64,000 nucleotides of DNA from Corylus avellana (GCF_901000735.1 NC_081543.1:22091515-22155514); one strand, 5' to 3'. Counted from the stretch's first letter, positions 1 through 10,620 are shown. Numbers and translations are program-made. Notes: generated from the sequence alone by a model not told the origin.

Positions 1-43
1 CTGAAATTAATCCTTAAAAATTGTCAATAAAACCGTTAAGCAG

Positions 44-61
44 TCCCCGGCAACGGCGCCA
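44..61 (-). other. tRNA-Asp primer binding site, element off left edge
   Basis: The plus strand reads TCCCCGGCAACGGCGCCA, the 3' end of plant tRNA-Asp including CCA. The complementary minus strand is therefore a retrotransposon primer binding site. It lies 5 bp from an LTR starting at 67, so the element reads leftward and its body is outside the window. The same arrangement recurs at 5372-5389. Confidence 0.9.
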
Positions 62-66
62 AAAAT

Positions 67-1035
67 TGATGTGGTATTTTTGTGACCAAAAATATCAATT
101 ATAAAAATAACCACTCGCAATAGGACGAATCTTTGTAGGATACGGCTATAGAGAGGGTGTCGAACCTCAAGGACTGCAGGGGTTTAATTATCAAAATTAA
201 AAGATCAAAGTTAACTTAATTAAAAGGGGTTTTGATTTGATTTGCTTAAAAACTAAAGTGCATGAAAATAAAAAGAGATTTAAAATAAGAGAGAGAGAGT
301 AGGGTATTGACTTCACCTCTATCCGCACAACAATGGTTAATCATAATTAATCCCATAAATTCATTCTATGCATGTTATAAATAAACAAGAAACTATCTTA
401 TTAAAGAATAAGCATAATCTATCTTCGGTTGGCACGGATCGTCCACCTAACCACTAAGATGCGGTACGACCCGTCTTCCCTAGGTATAAATTATCAAATT
501 CTTTAAAATGATACATACAATCAATGAATAAGTATAACCCATCTTCGGTTGGCACGGATTGTCTACCTAAATTACACTAAACTAGGGTGTAGTACAATCC
601 GTCTTCCCTAGGCATGGCCTATCAAATCCTATTGATCATATGTCAATTAAACCCATTGTATAACCATCATCCTCATAATCACAGAAAATAAGAATGATTT
701 GATTTCAATAAAAGTAAAATACTTTCTAAGACAAGAGAAGAATTTCACAAATATTGATATTGAAATTTAAGAACAATTGCATTTAATAATTAAGAACATA
801 AATCAATTGTAGCAATCCTCATAGTTATACAATCAACATGCATAAATTGAAAATCTAGAAATTAAATACAATCAAACCATTGTGCTTGGATAGGGTTACA
901 TCAACACCCCACGAAGGGGTTTAGCCGCTCATGATCTTCTAAGCTCCAAAGACAATTTACTCAATTTTTACTCTAGAAAGCGGTGTCCTTTTTTTTCAAT
1001 GCTTAAAGGCCTATTTATAGGGCTTAGGAGAGTCC
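67..1035 (-). repeat. LTR-A copy 1 (5' LTR, cut by assembly gap)
   Basis: Starts on the plus strand with TGATGTGG, the reverse complement of an LTR ending CCACATCA, and aligns by eye along its whole length with the complete LTR at 5396-6799. It is adjacent to a primer site, so it is the 5' LTR of a minus-strand Athila-type element to the left. It carries two copies of a block that contains CTTCGGTTGGCACGGA and a CCGTCTTCCCTAGG motif (about 420-490 and 540-612), whereas the copy at 5396-6799 has one. The U3 end is lost in the gap. Confidence 0.88.
1011..1020 (-). promoter_or_regulatory. LTR-A TATA box
   Basis: The plus strand reads CTATTTATAG, giving CTATAAATAG in the element sense. The same box in the same context (CCTATAAATAGGCC) occurs in every reasonably complete LTR-A. 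Confidence 0.75.
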
Positions 1036-1135
1036 NNNNNNNNNNNNNNNNNNNNNNNNNNNNNNNNNNNNNNNNNNNNNNNNNNNNNNNNNNNNNNNNN
1101 NNNNNNNNNNNNNNNNNNNNNNNNNNNNNNNNNNN
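1036..1135. other. Assembly gap (100 N)
   Basis: Exactly 100 N, the conventional length for a gap of unknown size. It joins an LTR-A truncated in U3 to the middle of an RNase H reading frame. The missing DNA should include the end of RNase H, integrase and a 3' LTR of the element on the right. Confidence 0.97.
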
Positions 1136-2524
1136 AAAAATTATAACCTTTGATCCCAGAAGATATGAGCGGAATTTATCCAGAGCAAATACCACAGCTA
1201 GCAATTCTTTCTCGGTGGTTGTGTAATTGACTTGAGCATCTATCAACGTCTTGCTAGCATAATAAATGACATGAGGAAGCTTGCCTACCCGTTGTCCCAA
1301 AACTGCACCCACAGCATAATCAGATGCATCACACATGATCTCAAAGGGCAATGACCAGTTAGGCGGCTGCATGATGGGAGCCGAGGATAATAGGGACCGG
1401 AGCTGCTTGAATGCCTGGTGACAGGCTTCATCAAAGTGAAAAAGGGTGTCCTTAGCAAGCAAGTGACATAAGGGCCTTGAAATTTTGCTGAAATCCTTGA
1501 TGAAACGACGATAGAAGCCGGCATGCCCTAGGAAAGAACGGATCTGCTTCATTGAAGTGGGTGGTGGTAAATTTTCAATGAGCTCAACTTTGGCCCGGTC
1601 CACCTCAATACCTCGTTTGGACACTATATGGCCCAAAACTATACCTTCCTGGACCATGAAGTGGCTTTTCTCCCAGCTCAAAATCAGGTTAGTTTCTTTG
1701 CAACGTTGAAGCACAAGTGACAGATTATGGAGGCAATTATCAAAAGAAGATCCAAAAACAGAAAAGTCATCCATAAATACCTCCAAAAATTTTTCCACCA
1801 TGTCGGAGAATATAGACATCATACATCTCTGGAATGTGGCAGGTGCATTGCATAGGCCGAAGGGCATGCGTCGGTAAGCAAAGGTGCCGAATGGACATGT
1901 GAATGTCGTCTTCTCTTGGTCTTGGGGATCAACTGCTACCTGATTATACCCGGAATAGCCATCTAAGAAACAATAGTAGCTCTGGCCAGCAAGACGCTCC
2001 AAAATTTGATCAATGAATGGGAGGGGGAAGTGATCCTTTCGGGTATGAGAATTGAGCTTCCGGTAGTCAATGCAGACACGCCACCCCGTGGTTGTGCGCT
2101 GTGGAACCAATTCGCCAGCAGAATTCTCAACAACGGTGATGCCTAATTTCTTTGGAACCACTTGAGTGGGGCTCACCCAATTGCTATCTGAGATGGGGTA
2201 GATGATGCCTGCATCAAGTAACTTGACGACCTCTTTCATTACTACCTCCTTCATGTTGGGATTCAACCGGCGCTATGCTTGACAGGAGGGTCGAGCATCT
2301 TCTTCCAAATGGATCCGGTGTATACAGATAGAGGGGTCAATGCCTTTCAAATCTGCTACGGTCCAACCAATAGCCTCTTTATACTCCTTTAACACTGCGA
2401 GCAGACTGTCTTCTTGGTCTTGTTGTAAGTCAGAAGCAATGATTACCGGCAGTGTATTGTTAGACCCTAGAAATGCATATTTGAGCTTTTCTGGCAGGGG
2501 CTTCAACTTAAGCTTCGGTGGAGT
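1136..2524 (-). pseudogene. Athila pol: reverse transcriptase and RNase H start
   Basis: Reading leftward, a linker (2506-2273) is followed in frame, after a TAG at the position of a glutamine, by RT. Visible blocks are the VCIDYRKLN palm entry, RKDHFPLPFIDQ, the FLDGYSGYNQ block, TTFTCPFGTFAYRRMPFGL, the catalytic VFMDDFSVFG, and the LGHIVSKRGIEVD and IRSFLGHAGFYRRFI thumb blocks. RNase H begins with the MCDASDYAVGAVL aspartate and the EKELLAVVFA glutamate, and stops at the gap. The enzyme would copy element RNA into DNA in virus-like particles. The RT stretch from 2266 to 1136 is open throughout, so this part is younger-looking than gag. A stop also lies upstream of the linker near 2524. 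Confidence 0.93.
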
Positions 2525-2556
2525 CTATAGAGATGGAACAGGAAGAGTGCTTGATG

Positions 2557-3112
2557 TCAAGGATGGAAATCTGCACTAGTGGCTGTTTCTAACAATTCAT
2601 GGACCTCTTGAATGTACTGGTCGGTGTTGAATTCTTCAAAGTCGAAATAATTCAGGCAAGCTTCTACTGGGTCCTTTGTCAAGAGACTGGGTAGTGAGTC
2701 TTCTATATATTCTTCAATGCTGTCCAAAAAGAAACACTCATTCTGATCAGGAGCATGCTGAAATGCAATAAAGATATTCAACCGAACTTTCATATTGCCA
2801 AATGAGATTTCCATGACTCCAGTTCGACAATTGATGCATGCATTTGCTGTGGCTAAGAATGGACGCCCAAGGATGACAGGAACCAGCTTCTCAGGATTGG
2901 GCATGGGCTCGGTATCCAGCACGATAAAGTCGACTGGGAAGAAAAATTTATCCACTTGGATGATCACATCTTCTACAATCCCTCTAGGCTTCTTAATTGA
3001 CCGATCAGCTAGTTACAGAATCACTGTGGTGGGCTTCAGCTCCCCTAGGCCCAGCTGCTGATATACTGAATAGGGAAGTAAATTCACTCCAGCTCCCAAA
3101 TCTAAGAGTGCT
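2557..3112 (-). pseudogene. Athila aspartic protease region
   Basis: In the frame downstream of gag, an ALLDLGAGVNLLP block is seen, matching the retropepsin active-site region of Athila elements (DLGA core). It is followed by YSVYQQLGLGEL and, after a TAA in place of glutamine, by KPRGIVEDVIIQVDKFFFPVDF and the VILGRPFLATANA block near the C-terminal side of the protease fold. A one-base shift separates it from gag near 3110, and another shift plus a stop separate it from the RT linker near 2550. The protease would cleave the gag-pol polyprotein; this copy is dead. Confidence 0.82.
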
Positions 3113-5063
3113 TATCAATCTCTCTTTTTCCAATGATGCATGAAATTGTAGGAGCCCCGGGGTCCTTGAACTTCGGAGGGGTGTTGTGTTTAATCAGAGA
3201 ACTTACTTGCTCAGTCAGAAGAACTTTCTTGGGGATGTGGTTTCTGGTCTTTCGCTTTTGAGTACACAAGTCCTTGAGGAACTTGGCATAGGCAGGTACT
3301 TGTGCAATGGCATCAAGAAGGGGAAGATTGATCTTTACCTGTTTGAACATCTCCATCATTCCTTGTATTTTTTCGCCTTGTTTCCCAAAGTGAGAAGGTG
3401 CCTTGAGACGTTCTGGGAAGGGGGCTGGTGGCTCATAGGGGATCTCTGGAGTGGATGCTGCTGATGACGAAGCCTCATTGCTTACTGGCTTGCTTTTATC
3501 ATTCTGCAAATTCTGTGCAACCTCCTTGTGTTCATCTTTCTTCTCCTCCACATGATTGTCAACTATTTTGCCGCTTCTTAAGGTAGTGATGGCTTGAACT
3601 TCCTGATGGTATGAAGTGCCCTCATCGACCATATAGTGCCCCTTAGGGTTTACCACTGGCTGACTTGGAAGCTTTCCTTCATCTCTTCTGTTGATGGTGT
3701 TGGCAAGTTGTCCAACTTGAGCTTCTAGCTTGGCAATGGATTGAGAATGTGAGTTGACTATTTCCTCTTGAGATTTAATTGACTGCTTGATCTCGCTGGT
3801 CAGCTCAGTTACTGCTTTTACAATCTGATCCTCAAAATTAGACTCGAAAGGAGCTTGGTAGTGCTGCTGTGGAGGCCGGTAAGTGGACTGAGGTTGGTAG
3901 GGCTGCCTGTTGGATTGAGAATGATTGTGTAGCCCTGAGGATGAGTTGCTTGAATTCTTCCAAGAGAAATTTGGATGATTTCGCCACCCGGGGTTGTAGG
4001 TATTGGAGTACGGATCATTACCCGGTCTGGAGAAAGCTGCATTAACCTGCTCATTAGAAATGTCAGTATAATTTTCAGTAACAGGGCAATTATTGACATG
4101 ATGCATAGGACTGGAACAGAATGAACATGCTTCAGTGTGTGTGTGAGCAGTATTAGGAGCAAAACCAGCAGTCTATAGAACTTGATCCAACTTCTTAGTG
4201 ATAGCCTCCACTACTTGGTTGGCCATGTTTGGAGAATGGCCGGCTTCATACAAACTCTCCGTCTTGGGTGCCTTAGGTGCTGGTGCCCTTCGTCTTGCGG
4301 AAACTTGCTGAAGAGAATTGTTACTTAAGTTTTCAAACATCGACCATGCTTCATCTTCACTTTTCAACATGAATGTCCCCCCACAGGATGCATCTACCAT
4401 TTTTCTATTGGACTCAGTCAGGCCATCATAAAAACACTGCACTAGCTGCCATTTTGGGACAGCGTGGTGTGGACATGATCTAAGCAAGGTCTGCAACCTA
4501 TCCCAAGTCTCATGAAAATCCTCTCCCTCGTACTGGGAGAATGTAGTGATGGCTCTCCTAGTATCATTGGTCATGCCTATGGGAAAGTACTTCTTAAGAA
4601 ATTCTTGTTGCAATTGCGCCCAAGAAGTGATAGAATTGGGTGTTAAGGACTGGAACCAATGTTTGGCTTTTTCCTTAAGGGAGAAAGGAAAAAGACGCAT
4701 CCTTAGGGCATCCTCAGTGAATCCATTCATTTTAGTGGTCTCGCAGATTGATTCGAAATCACCGAGGAATTCATAAGGATTTTCAGTGCTAAGCCCTAAA
4801 AAGGAGGGTAAACTGCGTATAGTGCTAGGCTTAATTTCATAATGGGTTGCCGTAATTTCCGGCAACCGAAGACATGTGGGAGTAGTGTAAGTGGTAGGAA
4901 GATAATGATCTTGCAATGCTACGTGGTTACCGTCCCCCATGGTCTCAGTGGAACGCTCTTCTAGCAAATTAGAGTTCTTTTGGGATCTAATTCGTCTAAG
5001 AGTGCGTTCAATTTCAAGGTCGCAAGAAATTAATGGAAAAGATAAAGAACGACGACCTAGCAT
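3102..5063 (-). pseudogene. Athila gag with CCHC zinc knuckle
   Basis: A single frame from ATG at 5063, broken by one TAG at about 4170-4172. The N-terminal half contains the plant retrotransposon gag core (PYEFLGDFESICETTKMNGF, LRMRLFPFSLKEKAKHWF, FHETWDRLQTLLRSCPHH). After the stop comes CSFCSSPMHHVNNC, an exact CX2CX4HX4C knuckle, then FSRPGNDPYSNTYNPGWRN and a glutamine/proline-rich segment leading to the protease. Gag packages element RNA. The FSRPGND...YNP.W block is shared with the gag-only elements at 17162-17590 and 63500-64000, which ties those to Athila. Confidence 0.92.
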
Positions 5064-5371
5064 AAACTAAACAGAAATTTAAAAGAAAACAGAAAAAAAA
5101 AAATTAAGCTAAAACAGAAAACAAACAAGCTCACAAATGGCCTTAGTGTGCACTTAGGTTCTGGATGCAAGATGCCGCAAGTGCGCTCGATCGCACGGTA
5201 GGGTGCGTTCGATCGCAGTCACAGAGAAGGCAGCTTACAGACCTGTTTGCAGTTTCTGAAAAAGAATAAAATCAATGCAAAACAGAATTAAAATTTAGCA
5301 ACTTAAAACAGGAAAATAATTTATTAAGCTAAAGTTAATCTCTAAAATTTGACAATAAAACCGTTAAGCAG
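5064..5371 (-). other. Athila leader with CpG-rich near-palindromic motifs
   Basis: Non-coding leader between primer site and gag start. Contains GTGCGCTCGATCGCAC at 5181-5196 and a close variant at 5203-5218. The same motif family occurs in LTR-C and LTR-D upstream of the TATA box and in the leader at 17591-17900. Confidence 0.7.
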
Positions 5372-5389
5372 TCCCCGGCAACGGCGCCA
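5372..5389 (-). other. tRNA-Asp primer binding site
   Basis: Plus strand TCCCCGGCAACGGCGCCA is identical to the tRNA-Asp 3' terminus. It lies 6 bp from the LTR end at 5396. Confidence 0.93.
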
Positions 5390-5395
5390 AAAAAT

Positions 5396-6799
5396 TGATG
5401 TGGTATTTTTGTGACCAAAAATATCAATAATAAAATTACCACTCGCAATAGAACGAATCCCATAGGATAGGGCTATATTGAGGGTGTCGAACCTTAAGGA
5501 CTGCAGGGGTTTAATTATCAAAATTAAAAGATCAAAATTAACTTAATTAAAAGAGAGTGAATTGGTTGTGAGAATTTAAAGTTCATAAAATAAACGGAAA
5601 TAAAAGGGAGTAAATTTATGAAAGAGAGAGTAGGGTATTGACTTCACCACGATCCGCACATCAATGGTTAACCATAATTAACTCTAGTAATTCATTCTAT
5701 GCATGTTATAATTTTAACAAGAAAATAATCTCATACAATCAATGGAATAGCATAACCCATCTTCGGTTGGCACGGACCGTCTACCTAAATTACACTAAAC
5801 TAAGGTGTAGTACGATCCGTCTTCCCTAGGTATGGTCTATCTAACCCTATTGATTGCATGCCAATTAAATACCATTGTATAACCATCATTCTTATGATCA
5901 CAGAAAATAAGAATGATTTGAGTTCAATAATAGTAAAATAATTTCTAAGACAAGATAAGAATTCTACTAATATTGATTTGGAATTTAAAGAACAACTGCA
6001 TTTAATATGAAAAACAGAAATCAACTGTAGCAATCCTCAGGGTTATACAATCAACATGCATAAATTGAAAGACTAGAAATTAAATACAATCAAACCATTG
6101 TGCTTGGAAAGGGCTACATCAATACCCCACAATTGGGTTTAGCTGCTCATGATCTCCTAAGCTCCACAGACTATTTTACTGAATTTTTGCTCTAGAAGCG
6201 GTTTATTTTTTCTCAATGCTTAGAGGCCTATTTATAGGGCTTAGGAGAGTCCTAGAAGCCCTAGGAATCCTATAAATTTCGGAGATTTAAGTCCAAGTCC
6301 AATTATGATAAAGAAAACCTAAGTCCAAATCGGAATAGGATTCGCCCAGAATCGCGTTCCTATCTTGCGGGGCAATTTTGGCAATGCGGCACTCCGAATT
6401 AGGAAAATACTATTTCACTATGATTTGTAGAAATTTGAGTTAGCTTTCCAGTGCCGCTTGAATCACCTCAATCGGATATTTGAGCTGAAAGTTATGGCCA
6501 AAATACCAAGACATATGCAGAATCCAAAATTGAATCCAATCCGATTTTGACTCCAATTTGAGAAATTCCGAATTAATCTTTCCTTTATTTGATTAAACTT
6601 AACCATGATTGGTTAAGCTTAATCATATCTTCTAGGTCTTCTCAAAGTGTGCTTTTAAGCCCAAAATGAATGGAATTAATTGCATCTTTATTTATAACCT
6701 GAAAACACAAAAACAAAACAAAATCAAACAAATAACAACGCTAAGGAATTAACATATGCAAATTAAGGGGCTTGAATGTGCAACATTCGGCGCTTATCA
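5396..6799 (-). repeat. LTR-A copy 2 (complete 5' LTR, 1404 bp)
   Basis: Plus strand runs from TGATGTGG to GCGCTTATCA, that is TGATAAGCGC...CCACATCA in sense, with the usual TG...CA ends. It abuts the primer site on the left, so it is the 5' LTR of the Athila element. It has a single copy of the CTTCGGTTGGCACGGA block near 5760, and a TATA box at 6228-6237. The sense start (U3 end, at 6799) is rich in GTTGCACATTCAAGCCCC-type sequence shared with other LTR-A copies. Confidence 0.92.
6228..6237 (-). promoter_or_regulatory. LTR-A TATA box
   Basis: CTATAAATAG in the element sense, in the context CCCTATAAATAGGCCTCTAAGC. This is the presumed promoter of the Athila copy. Confidence 0.78.
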
Positions 6800-6883
6800 A
6801 TCAACATCAAACAAATAACAATGCTAAGGAATTAACATATACGAGTTTAAGGGGCTTGAATGTGCAACATTCGATTCTTATCA
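6800..6883 (-). repeat. Terminal ~80 bp of another LTR-A
   Basis: Repeats almost word for word the last ~78 bp of the neighbouring LTR (6722-6799), including the GGGGCTTGAATGTGCAACATTCG block, and ends with TTATCA followed directly by a C-rich (sense G-rich) tract. It is therefore the outer end of a 3' LTR whose body lies to the right. The Athila copy probably inserted into this LTR. Confidence 0.8.
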
Positions 6884-7860
6884 CACCCCAAGCGTACATA
6901 TTGCTAGTACTTTAACAATACAAAATAGAAAATAAACTGAAAAACAAAATGATAAAATCCTTCTTTTGTGGGATGTATGATTGCATTTAGCGTATGCAAC
7001 AAGCCTTTTATACCCCTAGACATCCCTAGAGGATGAGTGAAGTCTCGTGAGGGTTTAACATGAATGATGCCCACAAACATTGTCACTACCATGTTATCCC
7101 CAAGAATGTAGCATCATAAAAATCATGGTTCTCATTCATTAGCAAGCTTAACAAGACAAACTCCATCTTCACAATTCCAGGAAATTAAGAACCAGGCTAC
7201 TACACATGGGATTTTGAGATATCACAAGGTTCAACTAATGTAAAGTGAACTTAACACATAACACTCAAAATTTGTTGGACTCCCCATCGAATGAAATAAC
7301 CAAGGCTTTTTTTTTTTTTTTTTTTTCTTACTAACTCGAGTAAAAAAGGCTACTAAGCCAAACTAACCATGCTATCAATCAAGCCAAACTTCCAACCTTT
7401 TGACGCGAACACTCACTGCATAATGAGGCAAGATGTTCGGTTACTCAGTGGAAAGCTCAAAGTAATCAATTTTTTTTTTTGATATGCCAAGGTTATTCCT
7501 CCAACAAGTTATCCAACTACATTCAAGATATTGACAACAGACATGACTGATCTCAGATTTCATACTCCACAAACTATGTGCTAGTGTGATTGTGAGAATC
7601 AAATTGAAACAAGTAATATCTCATGTTGGCAAAGAAAGATACAAAACTCTAATTCCCTAGTCAAGTAATCATGTGTTCATCATGTTAAGTTCACCAATGA
7701 AATGCAAATCAAAATTTAAAATCAGTTGCATGCTCATGAATAACATGTGTACCCAGATCCCCAAACTTAAATTACATAGTGTCCTCAATGTGTGGATAAA
7801 GAAAATAAAACAGTACAAGGGGATAGGAGTATCTGAACGGTCACTACAGTGCGGAAGAAG
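6884..7860 (-). mobile_element. Conserved non-coding 3' body of Athila-related element (copy 1)
   Basis: Begins with a sense polypurine tract (plus strand CACCCCAAGC) next to the LTR end. It shares an ordered series of blocks with 9720-10617, 10925-11563 plus 15477-16260, 56123-57560 and 61478-62925. The blocks are a TCGTGGGATGTACGATTGCA-like block, a GAGGATGAGTGAAGTC block, a TGACGCGAACACTCA block and a CCCCAAACTTAAATTACA block at about 7757. No open frame is conserved between copies. A poly-T run lies near 7307-7326. Confidence 0.75.
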
Positions 7861-8364
7861 ATGCACCTGGAGCAGGTGGCAGCTGTGATAGAATGGGCCG
7901 CAACAGTTATTATTGCTCCTTAAATCACTGGTCCGCCATGAGTTTGTCCTCTTGGGCCTCCCACCACTAGTCAACTAACTCAAACCTAAGGTCTGACAAC
8001 TCATTGCGGATGAACTCGTACTCAGAGAGACCTATGGTAATGGTCTCCTCCTCAGCTACTGCCTAATACTCCTCAGCTGCTGGCTCATTTGTGTCCATAG
8101 GAACGTCATCGCCCTTGACCATCTCTACGTCTGTTGCTGGTGCCTAAGTTCTCTTTGGCATGTGGGAGTAGCTATGGTTCCACTGGATCAGGCCAAACTG
8201 TGTGTGGTCAGTTATAAGTCCATCCTCGGGAGTGGCCTCAATGCCCTTCATCTCAAGTATGTGGGTGATGAGAAACGGGAAGGGTAGTGCCCAGGTGTTG
8301 ACACCCAAAGTGCCACGTGAATTTGCCCCATCCTAGAATTTGTGCAGCCCAGATGAGTTCAGGG
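7861..8364 (-). pseudogene. Env-position ORF remnant (plant transposon protein-like)
   Basis: Reading leftward from 8330 the frame gives NSRGTLGVNTWALPFPFLIT, then ILEMKGIEATPEDGLITDHT, NHSYSHMPKRT and, past several stops, an acidic glutamate-rich tail. The LPFPFLIT...I block resembles the C-terminal part of the putative plant transposon protein / Athila ORF family. It sits on the sense-upstream side of the 3' non-coding body, where Athila elements carry an extra ORF after pol. Several in-frame stops show decay. The family assignment is from memory of motif style and is tentative. It is cut by the LTR-D at 8365. Confidence 0.45.
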
Positions 8365-9258
8365 TGTTGTGCCAAATACTACCTAAATTAATGGATAATA
8401 ATTGGTACATTTTAACTCGCAAGTGCACAAGACCAAACGATAGTATAGTGCAGCAAGTACGAGATCGTTCCCATGAGGATTGTAATTTTGCTTAGAATTG
8501 ATTAAAATATCAAAGTTGTCACTAAATTGATATTGATATATTGAAAAGAAATAAAGATAAATGAAAAGGTAGGGTTTTGATATCTACCATTAGCCATGCT
8601 CAATAATATAACAATATGCCAATGTTCCAATCATATTATGAATACCTAAAGTTTGCCAACCTAAGGGTATGGGTGTCTACTCCTTAAGCTATTAATCTCC
8701 CTAAGCAACGAATTAGGCATGGGTATATACTTTAATTCTTTTCTTTCTTAAAGGATGTAGCATGGGTGTCTACTAAGTTGTTCTTTAAGAAAGAATAAAT
8801 CTGTGGAAATCGACAAACACAGGAGGCTTAGGGCATGGGTGTCTACTCCCGTTTCCCCATGTTGATTAACCCAAGAACCCGTGAGGAAATTCTTTTGTCA
8901 CTCTATTAAGCCCAGGACTCGATCATCCAAATTGATTTAAATAACTAATCCATACCACATGCATATGGCCAATCACACACATATGAGGAATTCGATAAAA
9001 CATGAATTAATCAAGTTAAGCATCACAATATGATTATCACAAAGGCGCCAATATTGAAATATTAAATAAACATAATTAGGGCTTCAATCTAGCTCTACTA
9101 AAGTAATTAGTTACACATAATTAAAATAAAGCTAAAACAAAAGGGAAAGAAAGAGCCGAAAACAACTCCTTGAAGTAGCCTCCAAATTCTCCTCTCTCCG
9201 AAGTTGTGTATGGAATTGTGTCTCCTAAATTGTGTATTAAATTGTGAGGCATAGAGAT

Positions 9259-9268
9259 CTATTTATAG
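9259..9268 (-). promoter_or_regulatory. LTR-D TATA box
   Basis: Plus strand CTATTTATAG gives CTATAAATAG in sense. The position and flank match the other LTR-D copies at 14406 and 55668. Confidence 0.75.
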
Positions 9269-9490
9269 GGCTTAGGAGAGATCCTAGAACCCCTAGTAAA
9301 CCTAGAAAATTTGTAGGGTTTAGTCCTATTACAAGTGGTACTTGGAAAACCCTAATATGGAAGGAAAGGGAATTCTGGCCGCAACTATCTTTTCTCCAGC
9401 GGACGGGTGCCCTTCATCGCACGTCTGAGATCAAATCTCTTCTCGTGCGCACAAGCGCAAGCCTGTGCTCGCTTTTTGACATTCTCTGGT

Positions 9491-9529
9491 AGTGCGCTCG
9501 AGTGCAGATCCCCTGCGATTGATCGCACT
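9491..9529 (-). promoter_or_regulatory. CpG-rich motif cluster in U3 of LTR-D
   Basis: AGTGCGCTCGAGTGCAG and TGCGATTGATCGCAC lie back to back about 220-270 bp upstream of the TATA box in sense. They are variants of the TGCGCTCGATCGCA motif found in the other LTR copies. Confidence 0.5.
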
Positions 9530-9719
9530 ATCAAAACCTCTAGCTTTGCCAAATTTGCTCTTTAGTGCTCGAACTTTCCAAAAGTGCTTTCTTTTCTTCC
9601 AAAAACCTACAAAAAACATAGAAAACACATAAAAGGAATAAAATAGTACAAACTAACAAAACTAAGGAATTAACAAATATAAGTTAAGGGCTAAAATATG
9701 AATATTTTGCCACTTAACA

Positions 9720-9733
9720 CACCCCCAAACTTA
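9720..9733 (-). other. Polypurine tract next to 3' LTR
   Basis: In sense AAGTTTGGGGGTGT immediately precedes the LTR start. This is the standard position of the plus-strand DNA primer in LTR retrotransposons. Confidence 0.8.
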
Positions 9734-10133
9734 CATATTGCTAATCCTTTAGCAATATGAAACTAAAAGCAAAATGAAAAACAAAAAGATAAATCCTTCT
9801 TTCGTGGGATGTACGATTGCATTTAGCATATGCAACAAGCCTTTTAAACCCCTAGGAATTCCCTAGAGGATGAGTGAAGTCTCGTGAGGGTTTTCTAGGA
9901 ATGTTACCCACAAACATTATGCAAAAGTTCATGTTATCCAAAAATTTGAAGTATCACTCAAAATCAAGATTTTCATTCATTTGCAAGTTTAAAAAGACAA
10001 ACTTTGTCTTCACAAGGAATTGAAATTTGAAGTCTAATCACTTACAAATGGCAGGCTAAGGTATCACAAATTTGAAACAGTGTAAAGTGAACTAGCACAA
10101 AAAAAAAAATATGAAGCTTCCAATTAATTCCAA

Positions 10134-10537
10134 GGGAAAATTACAGTTTACCCCTTCAAAGTTGACAGCGTTTTTCAATTCGAACACCAAAGTTTCAATT
10201 TTTGCAATCCACCCCTCCAAAGTTCCAAATTTTTGCAATTTGACCAATTTGATCCAAAACTTCCCATATTGCCCCTAATTTTTATTTTTTATAATTTTTT
10301 TTTTAAAAAAAATTATGGGTGGCCGTAGCAACCCCTTTGGTCATTTGGTCATTTTTGCACCCCCAAATTTGTTTTCGTTTTCATTAAAAAAAAATCAGGG
10401 GCAATATGAGAATTTTGGGATGATATTGGTCGAATTGAACAAAATTTGAATTTTGTGGGGGTGGATTGCAAAAATTAAAACTTTGATGTTCGAATTGAAA
10501 AATGCTGTCAACTTTGGGAGGTAAACTATAATTTTCC
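10134..10537. mobile_element. Mutator-like MITE, 404 bp with long inverted repeats
   Basis: Ends GGGAAAATTACAG and CTATAATTTTCC. Each arm of roughly 140 bp is the inverted, slightly diverged copy of the other (AGTTTACCCCTTCAAAGTTG against the complement of CAACTTTGGGAGGTAAACT, then AATTCGAACACCAAAGTTT). Flanked by TTAATTCCAA (10124-10133) and TTAATTTCAA (10538-10547), a 9-10 bp duplication with one difference, as expected for Mutator-like elements. The uninterrupted site is seen at 11325-11334 in the sibling body. No coding capacity. Confidence 0.88.
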
Positions 10538-10620
10538 TTAATTTCAATATGTAATGTCTCAATATCTCAAAGTTCACTGAAATCCCCATCAGAGTGAATA
10601 ACTATGGCATAACTTTCTTT

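Larger units (their letters stand above)
1136..6799 (-). mobile_element. Decayed Athila-type Ty3/gypsy element, 3' part in gap
   Basis: Order in the element sense: 5' LTR (6799-5396), tRNA-Asp primer site (5389-5372), leader, gag with zinc knuckle, aspartic protease, reverse transcriptase, start of RNase H, then an assembly gap. The RT block with VFMDDF, the long RMPFGLCNAPATFQRCMMS stretch and the tRNA-Asp primer are typical of the Athila lineage. At least four stops and two frameshifts separate the reading frames, so the copy cannot produce gag-pol. Integrase and 3' LTR are not visible. Confidence 0.9.
8365..9719 (-). repeat. LTR-D copy 1 (complete, 3' LTR position)
   Basis: Plus strand TGTTGTGCCAAATACTACC to TTTTGCCACTTAACA, that is TGTTAAGTGGC...GGCACAACA in sense. 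The right end is followed by a sense polypurine tract, so it is the 3' LTR of a minus-strand element whose body starts at 9720. It carries four imperfect copies of CATGGGTGTCTACT (about 8668, 8718, 8762, 8834), a TATA box at 9259-9268, and a CpG-rich motif cluster at 9491-9529, which is upstream of the TATA box in sense. Confidence 0.9.
9720..10617 (-). mobile_element. 3' non-coding body of LTR-D element (copy 2), truncated
   Basis: Starts with the polypurine tract (plus ACACCCCCAAACTT at 9720-9733), then the same block order as at 6884. It is interrupted by a 404-bp Mutator-like MITE (10134-10537) and ends abruptly near 10617-10621, where sequence of a different LTR begins. The rest of this element is missing. 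Confidence 0.8.

Noticed and set aside
5372..5389. tRNA-Asp gene
   Set aside because: Only the 18 bases of the tRNA 3' end are present, next to an LTR. This is a primer site, not a gene.
8668..8850. CRISPR-like direct repeats (CATGGGTGTCTACT)
   Set aside because: Plant nuclear DNA, irregular spacing and imperfect repeats within an LTR.
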